The notes beneath the pieces are model-generated. The model was not told the DNA's origin. It saw only the letters and a list, made by a program, of their open reading frames with translations, and did not search any database. Position numbers and translations under genes: made by a program. Below are positions 1 to 6,818 of a stretch of DNA of 9,382 nucleotides, in pieces. Source of the stretch: Betaproteobacteria bacterium (lineage in GTDB: Bacteria > Pseudomonadota > Gammaproteobacteria > Burkholderiales > Burkholderiaceae_E); contig VGHV01000076.1 in NCBI GenBank assembly GCA_016868095.1, positions 1 to 9,382 on the forward strand. Reading direction: 5' to 3'. Within the stretch, counting starts at the first letter, position 1. Every line of letters begins with the position of its first letter.

Positions 1-1
1 A

Positions 2-97
2 CACCTGCAGACCGGATTTATTTACGACTACGCCATTGCCATGATTGTGGGCGTCGCGATCCTGTTGTACTGGTTCGTGCCGATCGCTAATCGCTAG
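2..97 (+). CDS. nuoL: NADH-quinone oxidoreductase subunit L, C-terminal end (partial)
   Basis: The window opens inside a reading frame encoding 31 residues up to a TAG stop at 95-97. They contain one hydrophobic helix (roughly AIAMIVGVAILLYWFVP) preceded by LQTGFIYDYA. This resembles the last transmembrane helix of NuoL, the largest antiporter-like membrane subunit of complex I. The call rests on that resemblance and on nuoM and nuoN following directly, which is the standard nuoL-nuoM-nuoN order. Eighteen bases separate its stop from the nuoM start, so the genes are probably co-transcribed. The bulk of the gene lies upstream of the window. Confidence 0.88.
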   Translation, partial: HLQTGFIYDYAIAMIVGVAILLYWFVPIANR

Positions 98-115
98 AAC
101 TCGACGGGATCCATC

Positions 116-1597
116 TTGGAATCACATTTGCTCTTAACCGCGGCGATCTGGGTACCAATCGCCTTTGGCCTGGTGCTGCTTGCTTTCGGTAATGATAGAA
201 GTCCAGGAATTGTTCGTGGCATTGCTTTGGTGGGTGCGGTGATTGGATTCCTGGTCACGCTACCGGTGATCATTCAGTTCGATTCATCAACCGCTGAGAT
301 GCAGTTCGTTGAGAAACGTATCTGGATTGACCTGCTCGATGCCTACTATCACCTCGGTGTGGATGGCTTGTCGGTTTGGTTTATTGTGCTCACAGCTTTC
401 ATCACAGTCATTGTGGTGATCGCAGGCTGGGAAGTGATCGAGGAAAATGTGGCCGCTTACATGGCTTCGTTTTTGATTCTCTCCGGTCTGATGATCGGGG
501 TGTTTACGGCACTCGATGGGCTCTTGTTTTACGTGTTCTTCGAGGCCACGCTGATTCCGATGTACGTGATTATCGGTGTCTGGGGGGGGCCGCGCCGTGT
601 TTACGCAGCCTTTAAATTTTTCCTCTACACGCTTGCCGGTTCCTTGCTCACGCTCGTTGCCTTGATTTATCTCTACCTGAGTGCTGGGAGTTTCCAAATC
701 ACCGACTGGCATGCCTTGCCCTTATCGATGCAAGAGCAGGTGCTCATCTTTCTTGCACTTTTTGCAGCGTTTGCTGTCAAGGTCCCTATGTGGCCCGTGC
801 ATACCTGGTTGCCCGATGCACACGTTGAGGCGCCGACCGGCGGTTCGGTGGTCCTGGCCGCGATCATGCTGAAGCTTGGCGCCTATGGCTTTTTGCGCTT
901 TTCCTTACCCATTGCGCCTGATGCAAGTCAGGAACTCGGCTGGCTTGTGATTGGCCTGTCGCTGACCGCAGTGGTTTACATCGGGCTTGTTGCGCTTGTG
1001 CAGTCCGATATGAAAAAGTTGGTGGCCTACTCGTCAATTGCACACATGGGTTTCGTCACCCTTGGTTTTTTCATGTTCAACCAACTCGGGATGCAAGGCG
1101 CAATCATCCAAATGATTTCGCACGGTTTCATCTCGGGGGCTATGTTTTTGTGTATCGGCGTCTTATACGATCGGATGCACAGCCGTGAGATCGCATCCTA
1201 TGGTGGTGTGGTCAACACCATGCCAAAATTTGCAGCGTTCTTTTTATTTTTCAGTATGGCCAATGCAGGCCTGCCAGCAACATCAGGTTTTGTCGGTGAG
1301 TTCATGGTCTTGCTCGGGGCTGTGTCCTTCAACCCTTGGACTGCATTTGCGGCTGCAGTGACCTTAATTCTTGGCGCTGCTTACTCCTTGTGGATGTACA
1401 AGCGTGTTGTTTTCGGGCCGATTGCCAACGAAGACGTTGCAAAGCTTAAAGACATCAATGCTCGCGAGTTTGTCATACTGGCGTTGCTTGCGCTGCTCAC
1501 GCTGTGGATGGGTTTTCAACCCAAGCCTTTCACCGACGTCACCGAGGTCTCGGTGAGTGCGCTCTTAGAGCATGTGTCGGTTTCAAAGATCAAGTGA
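116..1597 (+). CDS. nuoM: NADH-quinone oxidoreductase subunit M (complex I proton-pumping subunit)
   Basis: This is a 493-residue polytopic membrane protein and one of the three antiporter-like proton-translocating subunits of respiratory complex I in the inner membrane. The length fits the family. Charged residues that the family needs inside the membrane are visible: Glu143 in FFEATLIPMY, Lys222 in the VKVPMWPVHTWLPDAHVEAP signature, Lys253 in MLKLGAYG, and Glu395 in FVGEF. The start is the TTG at 116. The frame upstream is open only back to the nuoL stop and has no ATG, and the TTG gives a natural first helix (LLLTAAIWVPIAFGLVLLAF). A weak purine stretch (ACGGGA) precedes it. The nuoN start follows five bases after the stop, which suggests translational coupling. 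The N-terminal dozen residues are the only uncertain part. Confidence 0.97.
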   Translation: MESHLLLTAAIWVPIAFGLVLLAFGNDRSPGIVRGIALVGAVIGFLVTLPVIIQFDSSTAEMQFVEKRIWIDLLDAYYHLGVDGLSVWFIVLTAFITVIVVIAGWEVIEENVAAYMASFLILSGLMIGVFTALDGLLFYVFFEATLIPMYVIIGVWGGPRRVYAAFKFFLYTLAGSLLTLVALIYLYLSAGSFQITDWHALPLSMQEQVLIFLALFAAFAVKVPMWPVHTWLPDAHVEAPTGGSVVLAAIMLKLGAYGFLRFSLPIAPDASQELGWLVIGLSLTAVVYIGLVALVQSDMKKLVAYSSIAHMGFVTLGFFMFNQLGMQGAIIQMISHGFISGAMFLCIGVLYDRMHSREIASYGGVVNTMPKFAAFFLFFSMANAGLPATSGFVGEFMVLLGAVSFNPWTAFAAAVTLILGAAYSLWMYKRVVFGPIANEDVAKLKDINAREFVILALLALLTLWMGFQPKPFTDVTEVSVSALLEHVSVSKIK

Positions 1598-1602
1598 ACC
1601 CT

Positions 1603-3072
1603 ATGGCCGATTTCAATCTCACCGCACTCGTTCCAGAAATTATCTTGCTGGTCATGGGCTGCGCCGTACTGCTTGCCGACGCGATGCTCAAGGAAGCGCA
1701 ACGTGCCTGGGTTGAGCGTTTGAGTCAATTTAGCGTGTTGCTCGTGTTTGGCGCGCTTGTCTGGCAGGCAGGCGGGCCAGCGCAAACCGCTTTCGGCGGG
1801 ACCTTTGTGGTTGATGCGCTATCGGCTGTACTTAAAATGGCGTCGACGATTGCGCTTTTCATCGCCTTGGTTTATTCAAGACGCTATAACATCGAACGCC
1901 CGGTGCCCCGGGGTGAGTTTCAGGTCATTGCCTTGTTTGCGCTTCTGGGGCAAATGGTGATGATGTCTGCTGCCAATATGCTCGTGATGTACCTCGGCCT
2001 TGAGTTGATGTCCTTGTCACTCTACGCGCTTGCTGCCATGCGTAGAGATGACCGGGCTGCTTCCGAGGCAGCGATGAAGTACTTTGTGCTGGGAGCGCTC
2101 GCATCGGGCTTTATGCTCTACGGGATGTCGATGCTGTACGGAGCCTCAGGCAGTCTGGATTTAAGTGATATCAGTTTGGTGAGCCGCGCCGAGCAGGACA
2201 AGACATTCCTGGTGTTTGGTCTTGTCTTTATCGTGGGCGGTTTGGCGTTTAAGTTTGGCGCGGTTCCCTTCCACATGTGGGTGCCTGATGTTTACCAAGG
2301 TACGCCGACGGGCGCAACCCTTCTTATTGCAACAGGCCCTAAGCTAGCAAGCTTTGCCATGGCTTACCGTCTGCTTGTTGAGGGCTTGCCCGGCGTAGTT
2401 GTTGATTGGCAGCACATGATGCTGATTCTTGCTGGGCTTTCGCTTGCCTTTGGCAACTTGATCGCGATTGCGCAGACGAATCTTAAGCGCATGCTTGCCT
2501 ACTCGGGTATTGCTCAGGTGGGTTTCGTACTCTTGGGGCTGATCGCTGGCATGGTTGATGGATCCTTCCAATTGGCCCCGCTTGCCTATGGGTCATCGAT
2601 GTTCTACATCATGACTTATGTGATCACTACCTTAGGTACTTTCGGATTGATTGCGCTGATGGCTCGGTCAGGCTTTGAGTGTGAAGCAATCGATGATCTG
2701 AAGGGATTGCACAAGCGCAGTCCCTGGATGGCGCTCGTCATGCTTTTGTTGATGTTCTCACTTGCAGGTATTCCACCCACCGTCGGTTTTTATGCAAAGT
2801 TGATCGTGCTTGAAGCTGTCATCGTTTCGGGTCATTTATGGATAGCCGTCTTTGCCGTGATGATGTCACTCATCGGTGCGTTCTATTATTTGCGCATTGT
2901 AAAAACGATGTACTTTGATGCGCCGAGCGATATCTCAACGCCTGAGCCTGCAGCAGACGGCCGCTTCATGCTGGGCCTTAACGGTATCGCTGTTGTTGTG
3001 CTGGGTCTGTTGCCTGGGCCACTATTAACGCTTTGCGTTGAGGCGATTCAACTGTCAATGGTTGTGCGCTAG
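1603..3072 (+). CDS. nuoN: NADH-quinone oxidoreductase subunit N (complex I proton-pumping subunit)
   Basis: This 489-residue polytopic membrane protein is the third antiporter-like subunit of complex I and normally the last gene of the nuo operon. The frame is open further upstream (from 1504), but that part lies inside nuoM. The ATG at 1603 gives a typical NuoN N-terminus (MADFNLTALVPEIILLVMG). Key intramembrane residues are present: Glu134 in LGLELMSLSLYALAA, Lys217 in LAFKFGAVPFHMWVPD, Lys247 in TGPKLASF, and Lys399 in FYAKL. Position for position they correspond closely to Glu133, Lys217, Lys247 and Lys395 of E. coli NuoN (from memory). The central proton-antiporter signature VPDVYQGTPTGAT and the helix LKRMLAYSGIAQVGFVLLG are intact. 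No hairpin terminator follows the stop codon, so transcription may continue into the Nudix gene. Confidence 0.97.
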   Translation: MADFNLTALVPEIILLVMGCAVLLADAMLKEAQRAWVERLSQFSVLLVFGALVWQAGGPAQTAFGGTFVVDALSAVLKMASTIALFIALVYSRRYNIERPVPRGEFQVIALFALLGQMVMMSAANMLVMYLGLELMSLSLYALAAMRRDDRAASEAAMKYFVLGALASGFMLYGMSMLYGASGSLDLSDISLVSRAEQDKTFLVFGLVFIVGGLAFKFGAVPFHMWVPDVYQGTPTGATLLIATGPKLASFAMAYRLLVEGLPGVVVDWQHMMLILAGLSLAFGNLIAIAQTNLKRMLAYSGIAQVGFVLLGLIAGMVDGSFQLAPLAYGSSMFYIMTYVITTLGTFGLIALMARSGFECEAIDDLKGLHKRSPWMALVMLLLMFSLAGIPPTVGFYAKLIVLEAVIVSGHLWIAVFAVMMSLIGAFYYLRIVKTMYFDAPSDISTPEPAADGRFMLGLNGIAVVVLGLLPGPLLTLCVEAIQLSMVVR

Positions 3073-3142
3073 CAGTGCTTTGGAGGCGCTCTAGCCGCAT
3101 TTCAGGTTATGCGTGTTTTGGTCCGAATAAGTCTGCGTGGCA

Positions 3143-3763
3143 ATGCTGATATTTGATCGTTCTAAAGAAGTTTCGTTAGAAGAGCGATGTGTTAGTTCCG
3201 AGGAAGTATTCAAAGGCCATTTTTTCTCGGTTTCGCGTGACCGGGTCAGTCAGATCGATGGCTCAATGCATCAGCGCGAGTACATCAAACACCCTGGTGC
3301 CGCAGCAATCATTCCGATCAATGATCGTGGACAGGTCTTGGTCGAGCGACAATTCCGCTATGCGCCTCGCGCTATTTTCACAGAATTCCCCGCGGGCAAG
3401 CGCGATCCTGGCGAGGCAACCATCGAGACCGCCGTGCGTGAACTTGCCGAGGAAGCGGGCTATCAGGCCCAAGATTGGGCTTTTCTGACGCGCATTTTTC
3501 CGGCGATCGGTTTTGCCGATGAATTGATGGATATCTGGCTTTGTAAAGGCCTAAGCCCGGTTGAGCAGCGACTCGATGAGGGTGAGCGTTTGCAATTGCA
3601 TTGGGTCACGCTTGAAAGCTTGCTTGAAGCGATTGCACAGCATCAGTTACCCGATGTGAAGACCCAAATTGCAAGCCTTTGGCTTGCTCGAATACACGAT
3701 GGTTTGGCCGAATGGCCAACTTTTCATCCCGCTAGCTATTGGAAGGACAATCCGCCGATGTAG
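3143..3763 (+). CDS. Nudix hydrolase, ADP-ribose pyrophosphatase-like
   Basis: This is a 206-residue soluble protein with a complete Nudix box at residues 85-107: G, five residues, E, seven residues, then REL-A-EE-A-G-Y. The glutamates bind the catalytic metal ions. Downstream features are typical of the ADP-ribose diphosphatase branch (NudF/YffH-like): a proline and FADE a short distance behind the box (FPAIGFADELMDIW), and DVKT near the end. The N-terminal part (VFKGHFFSVSRDRV, then REYIKHPGAAAIIP) also fits. The likely reaction is cleavage of ADP-ribose or a related nucleoside diphosphate sugar to AMP and a sugar phosphate; the exact substrate cannot be read from the sequence. The start is uncertain. 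ATG at 3143 is used, a GTG at 3137 is in the same frame, and neither has a clear ribosome binding site. An in-frame stop at 3128-3130 limits any further extension. Confidence 0.93.
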   Translation: MLIFDRSKEVSLEERCVSSEEVFKGHFFSVSRDRVSQIDGSMHQREYIKHPGAAAIIPINDRGQVLVERQFRYAPRAIFTEFPAGKRDPGEATIETAVRELAEEAGYQAQDWAFLTRIFPAIGFADELMDIWLCKGLSPVEQRLDEGERLQLHWVTLESLLEAIAQHQLPDVKTQIASLWLARIHDGLAEWPTFHPASYWKDNPPM

Positions 3764-3786
3764 CATGGTTTATCATTGAGGTCTTC

Positions 3787-3876
3787 GGAGGTGTGGCAGA
3801 GCGGTTGAATGCACCGGTCTTGAAAACCGGCGAGGGTTTACGCCCTCCGTGAGTTCGAATCTCACCGCCTCCGCCA
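3787..3876 (+). tRNA. tRNA-Ser, anticodon TGA, with encoded CCA
   Basis: The cloverleaf can be drawn by hand. The acceptor stem GGAGGTG (3787-3793) pairs with CGCCTCC (3866-3872) with one G-U pair. The anticodon stem CCGGT/ACCGG (3814-3818 / 3826-3830) encloses the loop CTTGAAA with anticodon TGA at 3821-3823. A long variable arm follows, as expected for a class II tRNA. The T arm is GTGAG-TTCGAAT-CTCAC, the discriminator base is G3873, and CCA is encoded at 3874-3876. It would read UCA (and other UCN) codons. Only 23 bases separate it from the Nudix stop codon, and they hold a possible -10 box (TATCAT, 3771-3776). Its 3' half is the probable attachment site of the island that follows. Confidence 0.98.
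3850..3876 (+). other. Probable attachment site (attL core) in the tRNA-Ser 3' end
   Basis: P4-type integrases commonly insert into the 3' end of tRNA genes, and the element restores the tRNA sequence. Here the integrase gene starts 122 bp beyond the tRNA and is transcribed away from it, the usual geometry. The bounds given (T-arm to CCA) are inferred, because the matching repeat that would define the core is not in this window. I looked for a second copy of TTCGAATCTCACCGCCTCC-like sequence through 9382 and did not see one. Confidence 0.55.
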
Positions 3877-3877
3877 G

Positions 3878-3905
3878 TGGCGCCTCTGATGGGCGCTATT
3901 TTTTT
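3878..3905 (+). terminator. Rho-independent terminator behind tRNA-Ser
   Basis: TGGCGCC (3878-3884) pairs with GGCGCTA (3892-3898) across a 7-base loop. The stem has seven pairs, one of them G-U, and is followed by seven T residues (3899-3905). This is a clear intrinsic terminator for the tRNA transcript. It would also insulate the island from transcription coming from the nuo-Nudix side. If the attachment site is the tRNA 3' end, this terminator is carried by the island rather than by the chromosome. Confidence 0.8.
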
Positions 3906-3950
3906 GCTTTTTTCTCTATGAAGACGTTGTTCTCCTAGTGTCGAGTCGCG

Positions 3951-3976
3951 TCATCAGTTATCATCAAATCTCATCT
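3951..3976 (+). repeat. Three TCATC(A/T) direct repeats at exact 10-bp spacing
   Basis: TCATCA begins at 3951 and 3961 and TCATCT at 3971, so the copies lie on the same face of the helix. They sit between the attachment site and the integrase start. Arm-type sites bound by the N-terminal domain of tyrosine integrases lie in this position, so that is a possible role. The motif is short and could be coincidence. Confidence 0.35.
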
Positions 3977-3998
3977 TTTTTGGTGGATAGGATGAAAG

Positions 3999-5207
3999 AT
4001 GCCAAAAGTTGCACAGGAGCTCACGCCGCTAGCTGTCAGCAAGCTCACGAAACCTGGTACTCATGCAGTCGGCGGAGTCGCTGGCTTAGCTTTACGAGTC
4101 TATCCCGAAGGCCAACGAGCTTGGGTGCTTCGAACCATGGTGGCTGGAAAGCGTCGGGAGTTCGGTTTAGGTGGATACCCTTCGGTGTTACTTTCGTCGG
4201 CAAAGGATCGCGCTAGAGCGACCCTGGATAAGATCTTTTCGGGTCTAGACCCAGTCGAAGAAAAGCAGCGTCAGCGATCAGCGCTCCGCGCTGCCAAAGC
4301 TAAGGCTGTGAGTTTTAGTAAAGTTGCAGAGCAGTACATTGCGCAGCACGAGGCCGGGTGGAAGAATCCGAAACACGCAGCACAGTGGGTGACGACTTTG
4401 TCGACGTATGCTTTTCCCGTTATCGGCTCAGTGACCGTTGCAAGTGTGGATACGCCACTGGTCCTTAAAGTGCTTGAACCTATCTGGACTAAGAAGACTG
4501 AGACTGCAAGTCGACTCAGAGGACGGATAGAGGTGATCCTTGATTACGCGACAGCTAAAGGACTTCGAGATGGTCCGAACCCTGCACGTTGGAAGGGCCA
4601 CCTGGCGCTGACGCTTCCTGCAAGGCGCAAGGTTGCACCCGTTCAACATCATGCAGCCATTACAGTGCTCGAAATGCCTGCATTTATGAAGCAATTAAGG
4701 GGTATGGATGGTGTTAGCGCAAGGGCACTGGAATTCCTAACCCTAACAGCAGCAAGGTCTGGTGAAGTACGCGGCATGACTTGGGGTGAGGTTGATTTGA
4801 TTAATAAGTTGTGGACCGTTCCCGCATCTCGAATGAAAGCAAAGAAAGAACACAGGGTGTCACTGTCAGATGCTGCCCTGTTGATCCTTGAGTCAATCAA
4901 ACGGGTCAATGGCGTAAACCTAGTTTTTCCGGGCACTAGAGGTGGTGCTCTGTCCGATATGAGTCTGACTGCCGTTATGCGTCGGATGGGTCTTGAGGCT
5001 GTGCCCCATGGTTTGCGATCAAGCTTCCGCAACTGGACGGCTGAAATGACCTCCTACCCCAACGAAGTTGCTGAGATGGCGCTGGCGCATACCGTATCCA
5101 GCGCAACGGAGGCGGCATATCGGCGCGGTGATCTGCTCGAAAAGCGACGACCCATGATGACTGATTGGGCCGATTTTTTAAAGGGAAGCCAGCTAAGCAA
5201 TGAGTAG
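3999..5207 (+). CDS. P4-type tyrosine integrase
   Basis: This 402-residue site-specific recombinase would insert and excise the island. Residues 1 to about 90 match the DUF4102-type arm-binding domain (GLALRVYPEGQRAWVLR, then FGLGGYPSVLLSSAKDRA and DPVEEK). Residues about 105-200 fit the core-binding SAM-like domain. The catalytic domain follows with Arg253 in LTAARSGEVRG, a lysine in the RMKAKKEHRV hairpin (280-283), His337 and Arg340 in PHGLRSSFRNW, His364 in MALAHT, and the nucleophile Tyr374 in EAAYRR. All expected active-site residues are present and the length is normal for the family, so the gene looks functional. The ATG at 3999 has an AGGA about eight bases upstream. The gene for the next protein overlaps its last codons. 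Confidence 0.96.
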   Translation: MPKVAQELTPLAVSKLTKPGTHAVGGVAGLALRVYPEGQRAWVLRTMVAGKRREFGLGGYPSVLLSSAKDRARATLDKIFSGLDPVEEKQRQRSALRAAKAKAVSFSKVAEQYIAQHEAGWKNPKHAAQWVTTLSTYAFPVIGSVTVASVDTPLVLKVLEPIWTKKTETASRLRGRIEVILDYATAKGLRDGPNPARWKGHLALTLPARRKVAPVQHHAAITVLEMPAFMKQLRGMDGVSARALEFLTLTAARSGEVRGMTWGEVDLINKLWTVPASRMKAKKEHRVSLSDAALLILESIKRVNGVNLVFPGTRGGALSDMSLTAVMRRMGLEAVPHGLRSSFRNWTAEMTSYPNEVAEMALAHTVSSATEAAYRRGDLLEKRRPMMTDWADFLKGSQLSNE

Positions 5208-5829
5208 CGAGGGTAAACCTAGTGCTAAAAGCATGCCTCAATGGTCCGAGGTGACGGCTAACGATCTCGGTGATGCATTTGAAAAGGCATTGGCAGTGCT
5301 GCCAGAAAGTCGCACCGAGGCAAAGGCCCATTTAGTAATTGGATGGATCATGGACCTGATACTGCTGAAGAAAGGGGTTCAACCAGGTTCTTTAGAGGCA
5401 GAGGCTATTGAGGCGGGCATCCTTACAGAAATGGCCTTGTGGGATTCGGACGATCCATCGCTCTCCACCGTAGAAAAGATTTTTCGGCGCTTCGGTACAG
5501 GCGACGCTGTCGGGGCAATAACATTGTTGCAAACCTGGGTAGATCAAAAGAGGCAGCGGCAAGCGACGATCGCAAGGAAACCAAGAAATCGCCTGGCGAG
5601 CCCGCTTACCCAACTTGTTAGACGCATTGTCGAGGGGAACCCCAAAATCAGACTACCCGAACTATTGGATTTACTCAAAGAGGAAGTTGGCAAAGGCGTG
5701 ATCAGTAAGATTGAGGGGGATTTGATTTATCCAGAACAACAGGGTGGTCACGAAGATGCCAAGCCGGTGAGCCGAGACCAGTTGTCAAGGCGGCTTTCAA
5801 CTATTAAAAAAAGGTTGATGTCAAGGTAG
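5200..5829 (+). CDS. Unknown protein encoded directly behind the integrase
   Basis: This is a 209-residue protein that I do not recognise. The ATG overlaps the integrase stop by eight bases (ATGAGTAG), and a purine-rich stretch (AAGGGAAG) lies about 12 bases upstream, so it is probably translated by coupling to the integrase. It is predicted to be soluble and mostly helical, with no signal peptide or membrane segment. Residues 20-115 read as a compact helical region. Residues 116-135 are a basic linker (QKRQRQATIARKPRNR), and 136-170 contain two helices. The end, VSRDQLSRRLSTIKKRL (190-206), resembles a basic helix that could bind DNA. Possible roles are an integrase accessory factor or a cargo gene, but neither is shown by the sequence. 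Confidence 0.8.
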   Translation: MSSEGKPSAKSMPQWSEVTANDLGDAFEKALAVLPESRTEAKAHLVIGWIMDLILLKKGVQPGSLEAEAIEAGILTEMALWDSDDPSLSTVEKIFRRFGTGDAVGAITLLQTWVDQKRQRQATIARKPRNRLASPLTQLVRRIVEGNPKIRLPELLDLLKEEVGKGVISKIEGDLIYPEQQGGHEDAKPVSRDQLSRRLSTIKKRLMSR

Positions 5830-5842
5830 GGTTTTATCCTCT

Positions 5843-5878
5843 GTAACCCGGTTACGCAGGAACTAAGGTTAGTAACCT
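5843..5878. promoter_or_regulatory. Two 13-bp palindromes upstream of the AlpA-like gene; candidate operator
   Basis: GTAACC-C-GGTTAC (5843-5855) and AGGTTA-G-TAACCT (5866-5878) are both perfect inverted repeats around a single central base. They share the half-site GGTTA, which therefore occurs four times in 36 bp. Their centres (5849 and 5872) are 23 bp apart, close to two helical turns. They lie in the 82-bp gap between the unknown gene and the AlpA-like gene. A regulator dimer could bind each, but this is inferred. I see no convincing -35/-10 pair around them and no T tract that would make the second one a terminator. Confidence 0.5.
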
Positions 5879-5911
5879 CGGGGCTTCGATGAAACACATT
5901 GGAGCGTCCAA

Positions 5912-6124
5912 ATGCGACATGAAATTCGCAACCACTCAGGGGCTAAGTCCCGATTCCTTAGGAAACCAGAAGTGCTTCGGGAGTTCTTGCCGGCCTCCCC
6001 AGCAACTCTTTGGCGTCTTATAAAGAAAGGGAAATTTCCTCGCCCACAAAAGCTTGAGGGCATAACGTTTTGGAATCGGTCTGCGCTAGAAGAGTGGGCA
6101 GATTCTCAGTCAAAGGGCAAGTAA
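5912..6124 (+). CDS. AlpA-family regulator / excisionase (MerR-like helix-turn-helix)
   Basis: This is a 70-residue basic DNA-binding protein. Residues 15-64 follow the AlpA pattern: FLRKPEVLREFLPASPATLWRLIKKG is the helix-turn-helix, KFPRPQKLEG is the wing, and FWNRSALEEWADSQ is the closing helix. Family members act as excisionases or as transcriptional activators of the integrase or replication genes in P4-like prophages and phage-inducible islands. The start ATG at 5912 has GGAG (5901-5904) seven bases upstream. The gene ends exactly where the next frame begins (TAA then GTG). The two palindromes at 5843-5878 are natural candidates for its own operator. Confidence 0.9.
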   Translation: MRHEIRNHSGAKSRFLRKPEVLREFLPASPATLWRLIKKGKFPRPQKLEGITFWNRSALEEWADSQSKGK

Positions 6125-6340
6125 GTGTCCTTATCGCTCACAGCAACGCGCACTCATCCATCTTGCTCCGCAGCCGAGTTGCGGCGATGCGCAGGCGACA
6201 TCCAGCGAGCTGGGTACAACCCGACGATGGAGTTGATTCAGTATCTAGAAAGAAGAAAGCAAAAGCCGCTTATGCGTTCTGAGTTTTTCTACTTTGTAGA
6301 GGTCGTACATGACTACCCAATGGCTAGCACCAAACTTTGA
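6125..6340 (+). CDS. Small unknown protein, GTG start
   Basis: This 71-residue frame begins with GTG immediately after the AlpA-like stop codon, with AAAGGG (6112-6117) seven bases upstream, a plausible ribosome binding site. The protein has a central amphipathic stretch, CSAAELRRCAGDIQ then MELIQYLERRKQKPLM, followed by RSEFFYFVEVVHDYPM. It shows no domain I recognise. It overlaps the next gene by 32 bases in another frame. Small proteins between alpA and the primase are common in such islands. The only competing frame (6070-6282) overlaps the AlpA gene heavily and is less likely. Whether this one is translated is not certain. Confidence 0.55.
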   Translation: MSLSLTATRTHPSCSAAELRRCAGDIQRAGYNPTMELIQYLERRKQKPLMRSEFFYFVEVVHDYPMASTKL

Positions 6341-6818
6341 TGCAATTGATGAAACCTTAATCAAGCAACCCTGGGCTGTTTGGCGTGCCGAGCCAGATAA
6401 AGCGCGACCTGGGAAATACAAGAAGGCTCCGCGATGCCCGAGGACAGATAAGCATATCAGCGTCAATAGCTGCGATCAGTGGTCGAGTTTTGAAGCAGTA
6501 AAGACAGCTTTCAATGCCAAAAAGCATACCGGTATTGGGATCCTTTTGACTGGCAACGAGCTTATCGGCATCGATATCGATAATCGAAGGGAACTCTTGC
6601 TTAACCGACCAGAGCTGGTTGCATGGATCGCTGACGTTATCGCATCGGGAACGTATATCGAGCAATCACCCAGTGGCAACGGTCTACGCATTTTCGTTAA
6701 AGGAACTTTGCCTCAAGGTTGTAATAACAAACGCGGAAACCTTGAAATCTACGACAACTTGCGCTTCTTAACAATCACTGGCCACCTTGTTCGTTCTATT
6801 GAGGAGATTGAACCATGA
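6309..6818 (+). CDS. Archaeo-eukaryotic-primase-like (PrimPol) domain protein
   Basis: This 169-residue protein resembles the N-terminal catalytic part of phage PrimPol-helicase proteins of the NrS-1 polymerase type. Visible landmarks are KYKKAPRCP early, DQWSSFEAVKTAF, GIGILLTGNELIGIDIDN with the metal-binding pair Asp89 and Asp91, then YIEQSPSGNGLRIFVKG and NLEIYDNLRFLTITGHL. In relatives the second motif usually reads SGNGLHI with a histidine; here the position is Arg127, so nucleotidyl transfer may be altered. The start ATG at 6309 has AGAGG (6298-6302) six bases upstream. It ends in an ATGA overlap with the helicase gene. The product probably works with that helicase to prime or copy the island's DNA. 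Catalytic activity is an inference. Confidence 0.8.
   Translation: MTTQWLAPNFDAIDETLIKQPWAVWRAEPDKARPGKYKKAPRCPRTDKHISVNSCDQWSSFEAVKTAFNAKKHTGIGILLTGNELIGIDIDNRRELLLNRPELVAWIADVIASGTYIEQSPSGNGLRIFVKGTLPQGCNNKRGNLEIYDNLRFLTITGHLVRSIEEIEP

Noticed and set aside
1504..1602. Upstream extension of the nuoN frame by 33 residues.
   Set aside because: It lies inside the 3' end of nuoM, and the ATG at 1603 gives the family's normal N-terminus and length.
6070..6282. Alternative 70-residue frame across the end of the AlpA-like gene.
   Set aside because: It starts inside the AlpA coding region without a ribosome binding site, and its Ser/Arg-rich product looks like an out-of-frame reading.
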